This document shows, piece after piece, positions 15,511 through 23,459 of a stretch of DNA of 29,668 bases (position 1 is the first letter of the stretch; every line of letters starts with the position of its first letter). The stretch comes from Oxalobacter formigenes (GTDB taxonomy: Bacteria > Pseudomonadota > Gammaproteobacteria > Burkholderiales > Burkholderiaceae_D): positions 1 through 29,668 of the forward strand of contig JAHYZB010000085.1 in NCBI GenBank assembly GCA_019424645.1, in the 5' to 3' direction. The position numbers were made by a program, and so were the translations under genes. The notes below the pieces were generated by a model, which was not told the origin of the DNA, ran no database searches, and saw only the letters and a list, made by a program, of their open reading frames with translations.

Positions 15511-15750
15511 TTATTTGGCTTCGGCAACGAGGCGTGCAACCGTCGGAGACAGTTTTGCGCCAACGCCTTGCCAGTAGGCCAGACGGTCTGTTGCAATATT
15601 GATGCCTTTTTCGCTTTCAGCTGCGAAAGGATTGTACGTGCCGAGGCGTTCGATGAAACGTCCATCACGACGATTGCGGGAATCGGTTGCGACGATTTGA
15701 TAAAAAGGGCGTTTTTTTGCGCCACCACGAGCTAAACGAATAACGACCAT
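15511..15750 (-). CDS. rpsP: 30S ribosomal protein S16
   Basis: S16 is an early-binding 30S protein. The 79-residue product begins MVVIRLARGGAKKRPFYQIV and contains DSRNRRDGRFIERLGTYNP and the C-terminal RLAYWQGVGAKLSPTVARL. The start at 15750 has GGAAG upstream; the frame continues to 15831 but only adds non-family sequence. It is first in the rpsP-rimM-trmD-rplS operon. Confidence 0.98.
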   Translation of the reverse strand: MVVIRLARGGAKKRPFYQIVATDSRNRRDGRFIERLGTYNPFAAESEKGINIATDRLAYWQGVGAKLSPTVARLVAEAK

Positions 15751-15787
15751 AAGTCTTCCAAAAAAAAGTTCGAACGGAAAACCTGAG

Positions 15788-15814
15788 ATTATATCCGAAT
15801 TCGCTTCAACGCAA
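15788..15814 (-). promoter_or_regulatory. Candidate promoter of the rpsP operon
   Basis: On the - strand a perfect TATAAT (15788-15793) lies 37 bases before the rpsP start codon, with TTGCGT (15809-15814) 15 bases upstream as a possible -35. The short spacer makes the -35 assignment less certain than the -10. Confidence 0.55.
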
Positions 15815-15890
15815 TAGTTAATTTGCGACAAGGTGTCGTAAATACTTCATTCAAAACGCTATTGAAAGACTTCTTTTACCACGAAACCAT

Positions 15891-16625
15891 TCACTTTTTG
15901 ACAACGACAAGCTTCTGGTAAAGGCCTCCAAAATACGTTTTCCTGTTTGTTACGGAATAGCCGGCATCTTCAGGGAAATAATCTTCCAGTTCATGACGCC
16001 ACATATCCATGGCAAACGGTTCGAAAAGCAGAAACACCAGTCGCTGGTACCATTTCAGGGGATGCCACCCGTTCGGGTTGTGAAATTCGACCAGGACGAT
16101 TTGCCCACCCGGTTTGACGACCCTGAAAGCTTCGGCAAGTGCTTCCCTTCTTTTATCTTCCGGCAACTCATGCGGCAGAAAAAACATCAGCGCCCTGTCG
16201 TAAGACTCATCAGGACAATGAAGATCGGTTGCGTCACACTGGATCAGCCGGATTCTGTCGTCAGGCTGCCTCAATTTCCGGCGGACATTCTCCAGCTGGA
16301 CATTCAATACATCGATCACATCCAGACTGTCTTCTTTACCGAGATGGGTTTGCAGGCGTGGAGTGAGTTTTCCGTAGGCACATGAAATCTGCAAGGTCGA
16401 TCCGGTAATGGGAGAAGGAAATTCTTCCAGGACGGCGTCCACGAGACGGTCATAATTTCCCAGAAGGATCAGGTTGATGAGCAAACCATGATCCCAGAAG
16501 CGGACAGCCAGCGGGTGTTCGTACGCCCACCAGTAAATTTTATGAAGATATCCGGGTGTAGCCAGAGGAGCGGATGGCCCCTCGAACTCGACGATATCTT
16601 TTTTCATTGGTTCAGTCGGATTCAT
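15891..16625 (-). CDS. rquA: RquA-like rhodoquinone biosynthesis enzyme (SAM-dependent methyltransferase fold)
   Basis: RquA converts ubiquinone to rhodoquinone using SAM as amino donor; rhodoquinone serves fumarate reduction without oxygen. The 244-residue product matches the family pattern as I know it: YWWAYEHPLAVRFWDHGLL, INLILLGNYDRL, an atypical SAM motif LQISCAYGKLTPRL (78-91) instead of GxGxG, SLDVIDVLNVQLENVRRKL, SYDRALMFFLPHELPEDKR, FRVVKPGGQIVLVEFHNP, and WHPLKWYQRLV followed by FEPFAMDMWRHEL. A C-terminal hydrophobic patch would suit a membrane-bound quinone substrate. The best alternative is another quinone methyltransferase-like protein. The gene is divergent from ackA. The start has only a weak GTGA site; Met7 is an alternative. 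Function is by family resemblance, not proven. Confidence 0.72.
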   Translation of the reverse strand: MNPTEPMKKDIVEFEGPSAPLATPGYLHKIYWWAYEHPLAVRFWDHGLLINLILLGNYDRLVDAVLEEFPSPITGSTLQISCAYGKLTPRLQTHLGKEDSLDVIDVLNVQLENVRRKLRQPDDRIRLIQCDATDLHCPDESYDRALMFFLPHELPEDKRREALAEAFRVVKPGGQIVLVEFHNPNGWHPLKWYQRLVFLLFEPFAMDMWRHELEDYFPEDAGYSVTNRKTYFGGLYQKLVVVKK

Positions 16626-16792
16626 ATTTCACGTCACATCGCCATTTTTTTGGCGACAGCCTCCCTCAATTATCAGATTTTATCCCATTTCCGGCGAAGA
16701 CTTGTAAGCGACGTTTTTTCAATCGCGTTTTTTTGAATCACTTCCTGCTTCCTCACAAGAAACCAACTTCAAAAGAACCATAAAGTAAGTGC

Positions 16793-16811
16793 ATGAAAAA
16801 ACGTTTTTCAT
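16793..16811. repeat. 19-base inverted repeat in the rquA-ackA divergent region
   Basis: ATGAAAAA and TTTTTCAT are perfect inverted arms around ACG. The position between two divergent genes makes a regulator-binding site possible; AT-rich palindromes also arise by chance. Confidence 0.4.
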
Positions 16812-16817
16812 AAATCA

Positions 16818-16854
16818 CCCGTTTGTGAACGAATCACAAAACAAACGGGCTTTT
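16818..16854 (+). terminator. Terminator-like hairpin in the ackA leader
   Basis: CCCGTTTGT (16818-16826) and ACAAACGGG (16841-16849) form a perfect nine-pair stem with a 14-base loop, followed by CTTTT. It lies 63 bases before the ackA ATG in a divergent region where no upstream + strand gene exists, so it may be an attenuator or a regulatory hairpin rather than a plain terminator. Confidence 0.45.
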
Positions 16855-16916
16855 CAATGCCAGAGCAGGCATCATTTCATTTAGAATAGTAATAAAGCAC
16901 ATACAGGAGCGCCCGG

Positions 16917-18140
16917 ATGAGTGAATTGGACACAAACGCAAACCCGCGTTTTTTCGCTGTGATTAACGCGGGTTCATCCAGCCTGAAATACTCCCTGTTT
17001 GCCGAAATGCCAGACAAGCGGCTTGAACGACGTACCGATGGAGGTATCGAAGGAATTGGCAGTGACAAGCCTTTTTTCAATGCGTTTGACGACGACAAGA
17101 ACCTGATTGACGAGCATCACTGGGACACGGCGACCTCGCTTGACGATCTGCTTGCGTTTTTAATTGAATGGATCGAAAAATTTCTTGCACCCAATCATTT
17201 GAGCGCTGTCGGCCATCGCATGCTTCACGGCGGCACTCTTTACGACGAACCGATTCTGGTGACACCCGAAGTTCTTGAAAACCTGCGCAAACTCGTCCCG
17301 CTGGCGCCCCTTCACCAGCCGCGTATTCTGACAGTTATCGACACTCTTGCAGCCAGATACCCAGGCCTGTGCCAGATCGTCTGCTTCGATACTTCTTTTC
17401 ACAAGACCAACCCTTATATCGCCAAGCTCTACGGCCTGCCCCAGTCATTGACCGACAAAGGCCTGTTGCGTTTCGGTTTCCACGGTCTGTCGTTCGAATA
17501 TGTCAGCATGGAACTGAAACACATTGACATGCACGCCGCCATGAGCCGGACCATTATTGCCCATCTGGGCAGTGGCGCAAGCATGTGTGCGATGGTCGGC
17601 GGAAAAAGCGTTGCCAGCACAATGGGCTTTTCGGCACTGGATGGACTCGTCATGGGAACCCGGTGCGGGCAACTTGACCCCGGTGTCATTTTGTATTTGC
17701 TCCAGCACGAAGGCATGAATGCCAAAGAACTGGAGACTCTTCTCTATCAGGAGTCGGGTTTATTGGGGGTCTCAGGGATCAGCAATGATGTTCGCGACCT
17801 GATGAAAAGCGACGCACCCTCGGCCAAAACGGCGCTTGAGCTGTTCGTCTATCGGGTTGCAAGGGAAACCGGTTCTCTGGCAGCAGCTTGTGGTGGTCTT
17901 GATGCATTCGTATTCACAGCGGGAATCGGAGAACGTTCTCCGGAAATCCGCGCGGCTGTATGCGAACAGCTCGACTGGCTCGGACTGGAACTCGACGAGC
18001 GGGCCAACCAGTTGGGCGAACTGAAAATCAGCAAGGACAGCAGTCCCGTATCTATCTGGATTCTGCCCACTTATGAAGAGCTGATGATTGCACGACATGG
18101 TGCACGCCTTTCCGCAGAATGCGAAGCCCATCGGCCGTAA
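16917..18140 (+). CDS. ackA: Acetate kinase
   Basis: Acetate kinase interconverts acetyl phosphate plus ADP with acetate plus ATP, giving substrate-level ATP in fermentation. The 407-residue product has both acetate/butyrate kinase signatures: FFAVINAGSSSLKYSLF with N17, and the HG motif GHRMLHGG with R101. The catalytic D158 is in CFDTSFHKT, R249 in MGTRCGQLDPG (most relatives have Ser after this Arg; here Cys), and a Glu in TYEELMIARH near 387-388. FTAGIGERSPEIR closes the nucleotide site. The ATG has AGGAG eight bases upstream. No phosphotransacetylase gene is adjacent, which is less usual. It converges on tsaD with 12 bases between stops. Confidence 0.96.
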   Translation: MSELDTNANPRFFAVINAGSSSLKYSLFAEMPDKRLERRTDGGIEGIGSDKPFFNAFDDDKNLIDEHHWDTATSLDDLLAFLIEWIEKFLAPNHLSAVGHRMLHGGTLYDEPILVTPEVLENLRKLVPLAPLHQPRILTVIDTLAARYPGLCQIVCFDTSFHKTNPYIAKLYGLPQSLTDKGLLRFGFHGLSFEYVSMELKHIDMHAAMSRTIIAHLGSGASMCAMVGGKSVASTMGFSALDGLVMGTRCGQLDPGVILYLLQHEGMNAKELETLLYQESGLLGVSGISNDVRDLMKSDAPSAKTALELFVYRVARETGSLAAACGGLDAFVFTAGIGERSPEIRAAVCEQLDWLGLELDERANQLGELKISKDSSPVSIWILPTYEELMIARHGARLSAECEAHRP

Positions 18141-18152
18141 AAAAGGCTACTG

Positions 18153-19178
18153 TCAAACAGTCAGTTCTTCCAGAGGCCATCTCGGCCGGACGGTGAAAGC
18201 ATAATCTTTCTGCGCAGCATCCGGATTCTGGATCAAATGCATGGCACCGGCAAAAGCAATCATCGCACCGTTATCGGTACAAAATTCCAGTTCCGGATAA
18301 AAAACCTGATAACGTCTTTTCGCCGCCATGGCATTCAAAGCCGCTCTTAACTGGCGATTGGCTCCGACTCCACCGGCGACAACCAGTTGTTTCAGGTCTG
18401 TCTGTCGCAAGGCAAGAGCGCATTTGGCAGCCAGAACCTCGACAATCGCATCGACGAATGCTCTCGCAATATCCGCTTTCACCTGTTCCGAAGGCGAATC
18501 CCCCTGTTTCTTCAAGGTCGTCAGCACGGCTGTTTTCAGGCCTGAAAAACTGAAATTCAGATCTTTGGAATGTAACATCGGGCGCGGCAGATGAAACGCT
18601 TCAGGGTTTCCTCTTTCTGCCAGAAGTGATATTTCAGGACCACCCGGATACGGTAGTCCCAACAGTTTTGCTGATTTGTCGAACGCTTCACCGGCAGCGT
18701 CATCGAGCGTTTCACCCAGCAATTCATAGCGACCAACACCATCGACTCGCATCAACTGGGTATGGCCACCGGATACGAGCAAGGCCACAAACGGAAAAAC
18801 CGGCGGTTCTGACGCAAGCAATGGCGAGAGCAAATGCCCTTCCAGATGATGCACTCCGATCAAAGGCTTGTTCAGTGCCAGACCGAGACTGGACGCAACG
18901 GAACTGCCGACCAGAAGCGCGCCAGCCAGACCTGGACCCTGCGTGTATGCGATGGCATCCACATCCTGCGGTGTCAATGACGCTTTTTCAAATGCCTGTT
19001 CAAGAAGCGGGACGATACGTCGAATGTGGTCTCGCGAGGCGAGCTCTGGCACCACACCGCCATATTCGGCGTGCAATGCAATTTGTGAATAAAGCGCATG
19101 TGACCGCAATCCTTTATCGGTGTCGTAAAGCGCTATTCCGGTCTCGTCACATGACGATTCGATGCCCAAAACAATCAT
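18153..19178 (-). CDS. tsaD: tRNA N6-adenosine threonylcarbamoyltransferase TsaD
   Basis: TsaD, with TsaB and TsaE, transfers threonylcarbamoyl to A37 of ANN-decoding tRNAs. The 341-residue product has the ASKHA fold: MIVLGIESSCDETGIALYD, the GPGLAGALLVG loop, the metal-binding H111 and H115 in HHLEGHLLSP, VSGGHTQLM, VVAGGVGANRQLR and CTDNGAMIAFAG near the C-terminus. The frame continues to a TTG at 19208, but ATG 19178 gives the exact family N-terminus. No Shine-Dalgarno is obvious. It is convergent with ackA. Confidence 0.97.
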   Translation of the reverse strand: MIVLGIESSCDETGIALYDTDKGLRSHALYSQIALHAEYGGVVPELASRDHIRRIVPLLEQAFEKASLTPQDVDAIAYTQGPGLAGALLVGSSVASSLGLALNKPLIGVHHLEGHLLSPLLASEPPVFPFVALLVSGGHTQLMRVDGVGRYELLGETLDDAAGEAFDKSAKLLGLPYPGGPEISLLAERGNPEAFHLPRPMLHSKDLNFSFSGLKTAVLTTLKKQGDSPSEQVKADIARAFVDAIVEVLAAKCALALRQTDLKQLVVAGGVGANRQLRAALNAMAAKRRYQVFYPELEFCTDNGAMIAFAGAMHLIQNPDAAQKDYAFTVRPRWPLEELTV

Positions 19179-19224
19179 AAGAAAAAAAATGTGAAAATTT
19201 GAATACAATATATTCTACAAGTTA

Positions 19225-19254
19225 TTGACAGCAACATCTATCGGTCTCTATAAT
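19225..19254 (+). promoter_or_regulatory. Near-consensus sigma-70 promoter of tRNA-Lys
   Basis: TTGACA (19225-19230) and TATAAT (19249-19254) are both perfect consensus hexamers separated by 18 bases, with the tRNA starting 11 bases after the -10. Confidence 0.9.
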
Positions 19255-19265
19255 GCATGTCTTTC

Positions 19266-19341
19266 GGGTCGTTAGCTCAGTTGGTAGAGCAGCGGACTTT
19301 TAATCCGTTGGTCGCGTGTTCGAGTCACGCACGGCCTACCA
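19266..19341 (+). tRNA. tRNA-Lys (anticodon TTT)
   Basis: A 76-base tRNA with encoded CCA. The D arm has TAGCTCAGTTGGTAGAGC, the anticodon loop CTTTTAA gives anticodon TTT, and the T arm is GCGTG-TTCGAGT-CACGC. The acceptor stem GGGTCGT / ACGGCCT has two wobble pairs (G1-U72 and U4-G69), which is less canonical than usual. Confidence 0.95.
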
Positions 19342-19350
19342 GAAATACTG

Positions 19351-19381
19351 AAGGGTTACGTTTTTAACGTAACCCTTTTTT
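19351..19381 (+). terminator. Rho-independent terminator of tRNA-Lys
   Basis: A perfect 12-pair stem AAGGGTTACGTT / AACGTAACCCTT with a three-base TTT loop, running into a six-T tract, begins 10 bases after the tRNA. Confidence 0.92.
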
Positions 19382-19577
19382 GTTTTCCGCGTGTCAGTTA
19401 TGAAGATAACACATACATAAGACACGAAAGCTATCTTTACCTTCCCAAAAACAAATCTGCCAGCACGCAAATCGCCAAATGACTGTGCCCAATCAAGCGA
19501 TATGACTTGCGGCTGGCTGTTGATTTTGGATACAGTACCCGTATTATCCACCAGCCTGCTCCTTTGCATATTGCCAG

Positions 19578-20534
19578 ATGAACGATACTGCAAGAAAACC
19601 CTTATCCGGAATGAGCCTCCATCTGCGTTCATGGGCAGGCGTTGCCTTGCCAGCCGATGAACTTCGTGAAAATATGGATTTCGGAGAACGCATAAACCAT
19701 ATCCTATCGATTTCCAGGATCGTCCTTTTCTGTCGCCGCCCTCATTTCTCATTTGATCCGGAATTTCTTTCGGTGGATGGCGAACGTATCTCCGGCAAGC
19801 TGCTTTGCCGTGCAGAGGGTAAAATCAGGACAATCCCTTTTTCACTTGTGATTCCACTCGGCGAAAATGAGAAATCTTTTGTTCTGGCCCCGACCCCGCG
19901 TAATGAAATCCATATCGTAGACGGCCAAGGTAAACCCGTTGGCAAGTTGTCTGCCCATACCCTCTCTCAACACCCTGAAATCCTGAAACAGGAACCCTGG
20001 ATTAATGATCTGGAAGTGCTGTACGCAGGCAACGTATATAAGGAAGGAGCTCTTTCCGCTTTCGAACGGGTCCGGAAAAATAAAGCTCTGCAGGAATTGC
20101 TGCTTGAAATGCGCAAGGCTCTGCCGGACGATGACATTATCGTTTATGCCTTTGAATATCTTCCCTATGATTTGATTCCGATGCTCGGAGCCTTGATGCC
20201 ACAAGGCTTGCAAACACAGGATGCCCGTTTTTTGTCCATAAAGGATCATCCATTAAATGAATTTCAGAAAACCTGTATGGAACAGGCAGCACTGATCGAA
20301 TATTTCCAGCCAGCATGGAATACTTCCGATGAACAGCCAAGCAACCCTGAATCGGACAGGGTTTTTCAACGTTGTAAGTTACTGGATTTTTCCGGTATCG
20401 TGATTGAAATTTCAACCGTACGCAGCCATTTCCGCCTGTATTCCAAAGCTGTTCCTCCCATGCATCATCACATGAATATTCTGGATCTCTCCGATCCGGT
20501 TAGACGGACTGAATTTTTTGCGATAGCACTATAA
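19578..20534 (+). CDS. Orphan protein with a GIY-YIG-like C-terminal half
   Basis: I do not recognise a named family. The 318-residue product is soluble, with no signal or membrane segment. The N-terminal half (about 15-145) is mostly beta, with SLHLRSWAGVALPADELR and FSLVIPLGENEKSFVLA. The region about 145-249 resembles a divergent GIY-YIG nuclease: LEVLYAGN in place of the YxG strand, R164/R166 in AFERVRKNKALQELL, and CMEQAALIEYFQPAWN carrying the expected Glu (235) and Asn (248). The final 70 residues (DFSGIVIEISTVRSHFRLYS) look like another beta region. ATG 19578 lacks a clear ribosome site; Met12 is an alternative. It stands alone behind the tRNA-Lys terminator, a common site for acquired DNA, though no integrase or att repeat is seen. 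Nuclease activity is a hypothesis. Confidence 0.75.
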   Translation: MNDTARKPLSGMSLHLRSWAGVALPADELRENMDFGERINHILSISRIVLFCRRPHFSFDPEFLSVDGERISGKLLCRAEGKIRTIPFSLVIPLGENEKSFVLAPTPRNEIHIVDGQGKPVGKLSAHTLSQHPEILKQEPWINDLEVLYAGNVYKEGALSAFERVRKNKALQELLLEMRKALPDDDIIVYAFEYLPYDLIPMLGALMPQGLQTQDARFLSIKDHPLNEFQKTCMEQAALIEYFQPAWNTSDEQPSNPESDRVFQRCKLLDFSGIVIEISTVRSHFRLYSKAVPPMHHHMNILDLSDPVRRTEFFAIAL

Positions 20535-20552
20535 AGTATCGAAACGCCTTTC

Positions 20553-20606
20553 AAAAGCCGGATAACAATTCAACGCTCAGGATTTGTCTTATCAATCCGG
20601 CTTTTT
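20553..20606. terminator. Bidirectional terminator between convergent genes
   Basis: AAAAGCCGGAT (20553-20563) and ATCCGGCTTTT (20595-20605) form an 11-pair stem with A/T runs on both flanks and a long 31-base loop. It lies between the stops of the GIY-YIG-like gene (+) and the AEC transporter (-). Confidence 0.65.
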
Positions 20607-20632
20607 CACGTATATGCCATATGTGCCTACGA

Positions 20633-21574
20633 TCAGCCCGTTATCCAGATAAAGCCGCCCATTGTAATCACGGACAGAATGGTGCTCCAGAATAGCGTTG
20701 ATGCCATTTCCTGTTCAGCCGTCTTGTACTCGACGGCAAAAATCACGGCAATCGAGGCTGTCGGAATTGCCAGAGTCACAGAAACAAGACCGTTATCCAC
20801 TGAAGGCAATCCCAAAAGGAACATGGCACATAATACAATCCCAGGCAAGATGATGTTTGTGGACAGCACGTTGACGATGACTTCACGGGAAATACTCATT
20901 TTCTGTGCAGACAGGACGGCACCGACTGCAAACAATGCCACGCCTCCGGTTGCCTGCCCCAGCAACATGAATGAGCCTTTCAGGAATTTTGGTATATCCA
21001 GCCCGATGAGCAAGAGGACAAAAGCCAGAATCGGTGCCCAGACAACCGGTTGCAGAACGGCATTTTTGATACTTCCAAAAGCAATTTCCAGCGGCGATTT
21101 CTTCGCTTCTGCCGTCCCTCCATGACCAACCAGAAAAACCAGTGCGAGCGGTACCTGGATCAGGTTCATCAAAATACTGCCTGCCGCAATGGCCAGATCG
21201 GCATCGATGGGAAAAAGCACTCCCAGAACCGGGGTTCCTACAAACGGAACAGCAGGTCCGGCAATGGCAATCGCCCGCAAAGCCGCCAATTTGGAGTCCG
21301 ATTTGAAGATCAAACGTGAAATAAGGAATACGAGTATGAATCCCCCTACCATGCCGACGGAGATCCACAGGAAAACATCCATGCTTTTCGAAATCTCGGA
21401 AAGTGGTGTACTCAATATTCCGGTAAACAGCAGTAATGGCAAAGCGTACAACATGACCATGCGGTTCAGCACAGACGCCTGATCCTGACTGAAGTCATGT
21501 CTGGAACCGGCAAAATAACCCAGCAAAAGGGTAACGACTATCGGCAATAAGGCTGTAACAATGGTTTCCAGCAT
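20633..21574 (-). CDS. AEC (auxin efflux carrier) family transporter
   Basis: The 313-residue product is almost entirely hydrophobic with about ten transmembrane helices in two five-helix halves around a hydrophilic loop (GHGGTAEAKKSPLE). AEC signatures include LLGYFAG near the N-terminus, NRMVMLYALPLLLF, PFVGTPVLG and the second-half TNIILPGIVLC. Members carry organic anions such as malonate (MdcF) or malate; the substrate cannot be read here. A strong GGGAGGA site precedes ATG 21574. It lies 90 bases after the ThDP decarboxylase gene on the same strand, so a shared operon and a transporter for its substrate or product are likely. Confidence 0.88.
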   Translation of the reverse strand: MLETIVTALLPIVVTLLLGYFAGSRHDFSQDQASVLNRMVMLYALPLLLFTGILSTPLSEISKSMDVFLWISVGMVGGFILVFLISRLIFKSDSKLAALRAIAIAGPAVPFVGTPVLGVLFPIDADLAIAAGSILMNLIQVPLALVFLVGHGGTAEAKKSPLEIAFGSIKNAVLQPVVWAPILAFVLLLIGLDIPKFLKGSFMLLGQATGGVALFAVGAVLSAQKMSISREVIVNVLSTNIILPGIVLCAMFLLGLPSVDNGLVSVTLAIPTASIAVIFAVEYKTAEQEMASTLFWSTILSVITMGGFIWITG

Positions 21575-21664
21575 ATGAATCCTCCCAGTGCGTCAGAAAT
21601 GAACAGGATCAATGTCAATTTAAAAACACATCGATCCTGCTGGCCGTTATCAAGTCGTCAGGTT

Positions 21665-23299
21665 CTACAAGAGAGGGGGAACTGTAGGAATAACAGGCAC
21701 TTCGATTACTGTCGGCCCGTTTCGCGAAAAGGCTTCGGAGCATACTTTGCGAATCGCGTCTGGCGTTACCACTTTTTCGGCATTGCATCCATAACCTTTG
21801 GCAAGAGAAACGATATCGAGACCCGGCAAATCCAGTCCGGGAACGCCCGGGGAATTTTCAAGCTCGGCAAAGGATTTCAGAATGGCATATTCACCGTTAC
21901 GGGCAACGACAAAAAGAATCGGCAACTTGTGCTGTACCGCTGTCCAGAGTCCCTGAATCGAATATTGGAGAGAACCGTCCCCGATAACAACGACAACTGG
22001 CCGGTTTCTGCCACTATCGCGCTCGGCCATGGCTATACCGATACTGGCAGGCAGGTTCCAGCCGAGGCTGCCACTGGCGAAAGTGTAGAAAGAATCCGGT
22101 TTTTCGATCGGCCAGGCAGCATGCAATTCACCCAGATTGGACGGAGATTCTTCAACAAGAACGGTATTCTCTGGTGTCGATGCGCGCAAGGTCTTGAACA
22201 ATTCTGCCGAAGACATAAGACCATCCGTTTTTTTATCTGGTGTTTGTGACGCCGGATAAGGTGCCATGCGATGTTCCTGTTTGGGAATATCGGCTGTAGC
22301 CGCTTTACGCGGTTTCACGCGCGCAAGCAATTCCTCGAGAGCCAGAACAGGATCGGATAACAGGCTGTCGCCGACGGGTGCCCGTCCGGCTTCGGAAGGA
22401 TCGTCCGTAATGTGCAGCAAACGCAAACCGTCAGGAATATATTGACCGGCGACGTAAGGATAGTAACGGAATACCGGTGCGCCTATGACGATTGCCAGAT
22501 CGTGTCCCTCCAGCTTTTTCGAAAGCGGGGCAATGGCAAAAGGCAAACCACCCGCATACAACGGATGGTTTTCCGGGAACGGTGTTCGTTCGGAAGCAGG
22601 AGCCGCCCAGACCTTGACGTTCATTTTTTCAGCCAGTTTGATACCGGTATCCCAACCTTCTCCACGCGCTATGCCTGAACCATAAATCAGTGCCGGATTT
22701 TTTGCAGACGACAATGCATCAGCAAAGGCCGAAATTTCATCCGGATCAGGACCGATTCTTCGCGCGACAGAACGCACTACAGCAGGGCCTGTAGCCGGTT
22801 TGTCGCAATCGTCCAGAGGAATCGACAGGAATACAGGGCCGGCCGGTGGTTGCAGCGCCATAGCGTAAGCACGCATGAATGCAGCGGGGAGGTCTTCCGC
22901 CCGAACGGGCTGGTAGCTCCATTTCACCCACGGTCTTGGCAAAATAGTCGGCTCGACATTCATCAGCCAGGGTTCCATCAACAACATTTCACGCGTCTGG
23001 TTACCGGCCGTAATGATCAATGGCGTTTTGTTCATTGCGGCTGTCATGATATTGCTCATCGAATTGGACAGGCCTGCGGATGTATGGACATTCACAAGAG
23101 CAGGCTTTCTGGTTGCCTGCGCATAGCCGTCTGCTGCGCCGACGGCCGAGGATTCATGAAGTGTCTGGATATAACGAAAATCTTTTGGAAAGTCTTTGAG
23201 AAAGGTTTCTTCAGTTGAACCTGGATTACCGAATATCGTCGTCAAACCCAGATCACGTAAAAGATCGAAAGTCACTTCCCTGATTGTTCTGGTTGCCAT
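21665..23299 (-). CDS. Benzoylformate-decarboxylase-like thiamine-diphosphate enzyme
   Basis: A 544-residue ThDP-dependent 2-keto acid decarboxylase closest, of those I know, to MdlC. Three domains are visible: PYR (about 1-170; FGNPGSTEETFLKDFP with S28, E49 in HESSAVGAADGYAQ, H72 in VNVHTSAG), a central domain (about 180-330) and PP (about 355-540; GDGS at 440-443 and N468 closing the ThDP/Mg motif). Compared with P. putida MdlC from memory, Ser26, Glu47 and His70 are kept, but His281 is Tyr280 and Ala460 is Ile473, while Phe464 is kept (F477). Both changed sites line the active site, so the substrate may be a smaller 2-keto acid. An AGGGAGAC site precedes the ATG. Its partner downstream is an AEC transporter. 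Confidence 0.82.
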   Translation of the reverse strand: MATRTIREVTFDLLRDLGLTTIFGNPGSTEETFLKDFPKDFRYIQTLHESSAVGAADGYAQATRKPALVNVHTSAGLSNSMSNIMTAAMNKTPLIITAGNQTREMLLMEPWLMNVEPTILPRPWVKWSYQPVRAEDLPAAFMRAYAMALQPPAGPVFLSIPLDDCDKPATGPAVVRSVARRIGPDPDEISAFADALSSAKNPALIYGSGIARGEGWDTGIKLAEKMNVKVWAAPASERTPFPENHPLYAGGLPFAIAPLSKKLEGHDLAIVIGAPVFRYYPYVAGQYIPDGLRLLHITDDPSEAGRAPVGDSLLSDPVLALEELLARVKPRKAATADIPKQEHRMAPYPASQTPDKKTDGLMSSAELFKTLRASTPENTVLVEESPSNLGELHAAWPIEKPDSFYTFASGSLGWNLPASIGIAMAERDSGRNRPVVVVIGDGSLQYSIQGLWTAVQHKLPILFVVARNGEYAILKSFAELENSPGVPGLDLPGLDIVSLAKGYGCNAEKVVTPDAIRKVCSEAFSRNGPTVIEVPVIPTVPPLL

Positions 23300-23459
23300 T
23301 TTGTCTCCCTGAAATATGAAAAAGATGGCAAAAAGTTTACTTCTTATGCGCAGAACCGGTCTTGAGGTATTCGATGAACGAATGCCCTTTCAAAATGTTT
23401 TACTAATATTCCTGAAAAAGAACAAAAGGGTATTTTTGTGATTGACTTTGCAAGCAGAA

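Noticed and set aside
19382..19577. Attachment-site repeat or tRNA fragment behind tRNA-Lys
   Set aside because: No copy of the tRNA 3' end and no integrase were found, so integration is not supported by sequence.
19336..19752. 138-codon - strand frame across the tRNA-Lys terminator
   Set aside because: Antisense to the terminator and to the start of the orphan gene; no ribosome site or family features.
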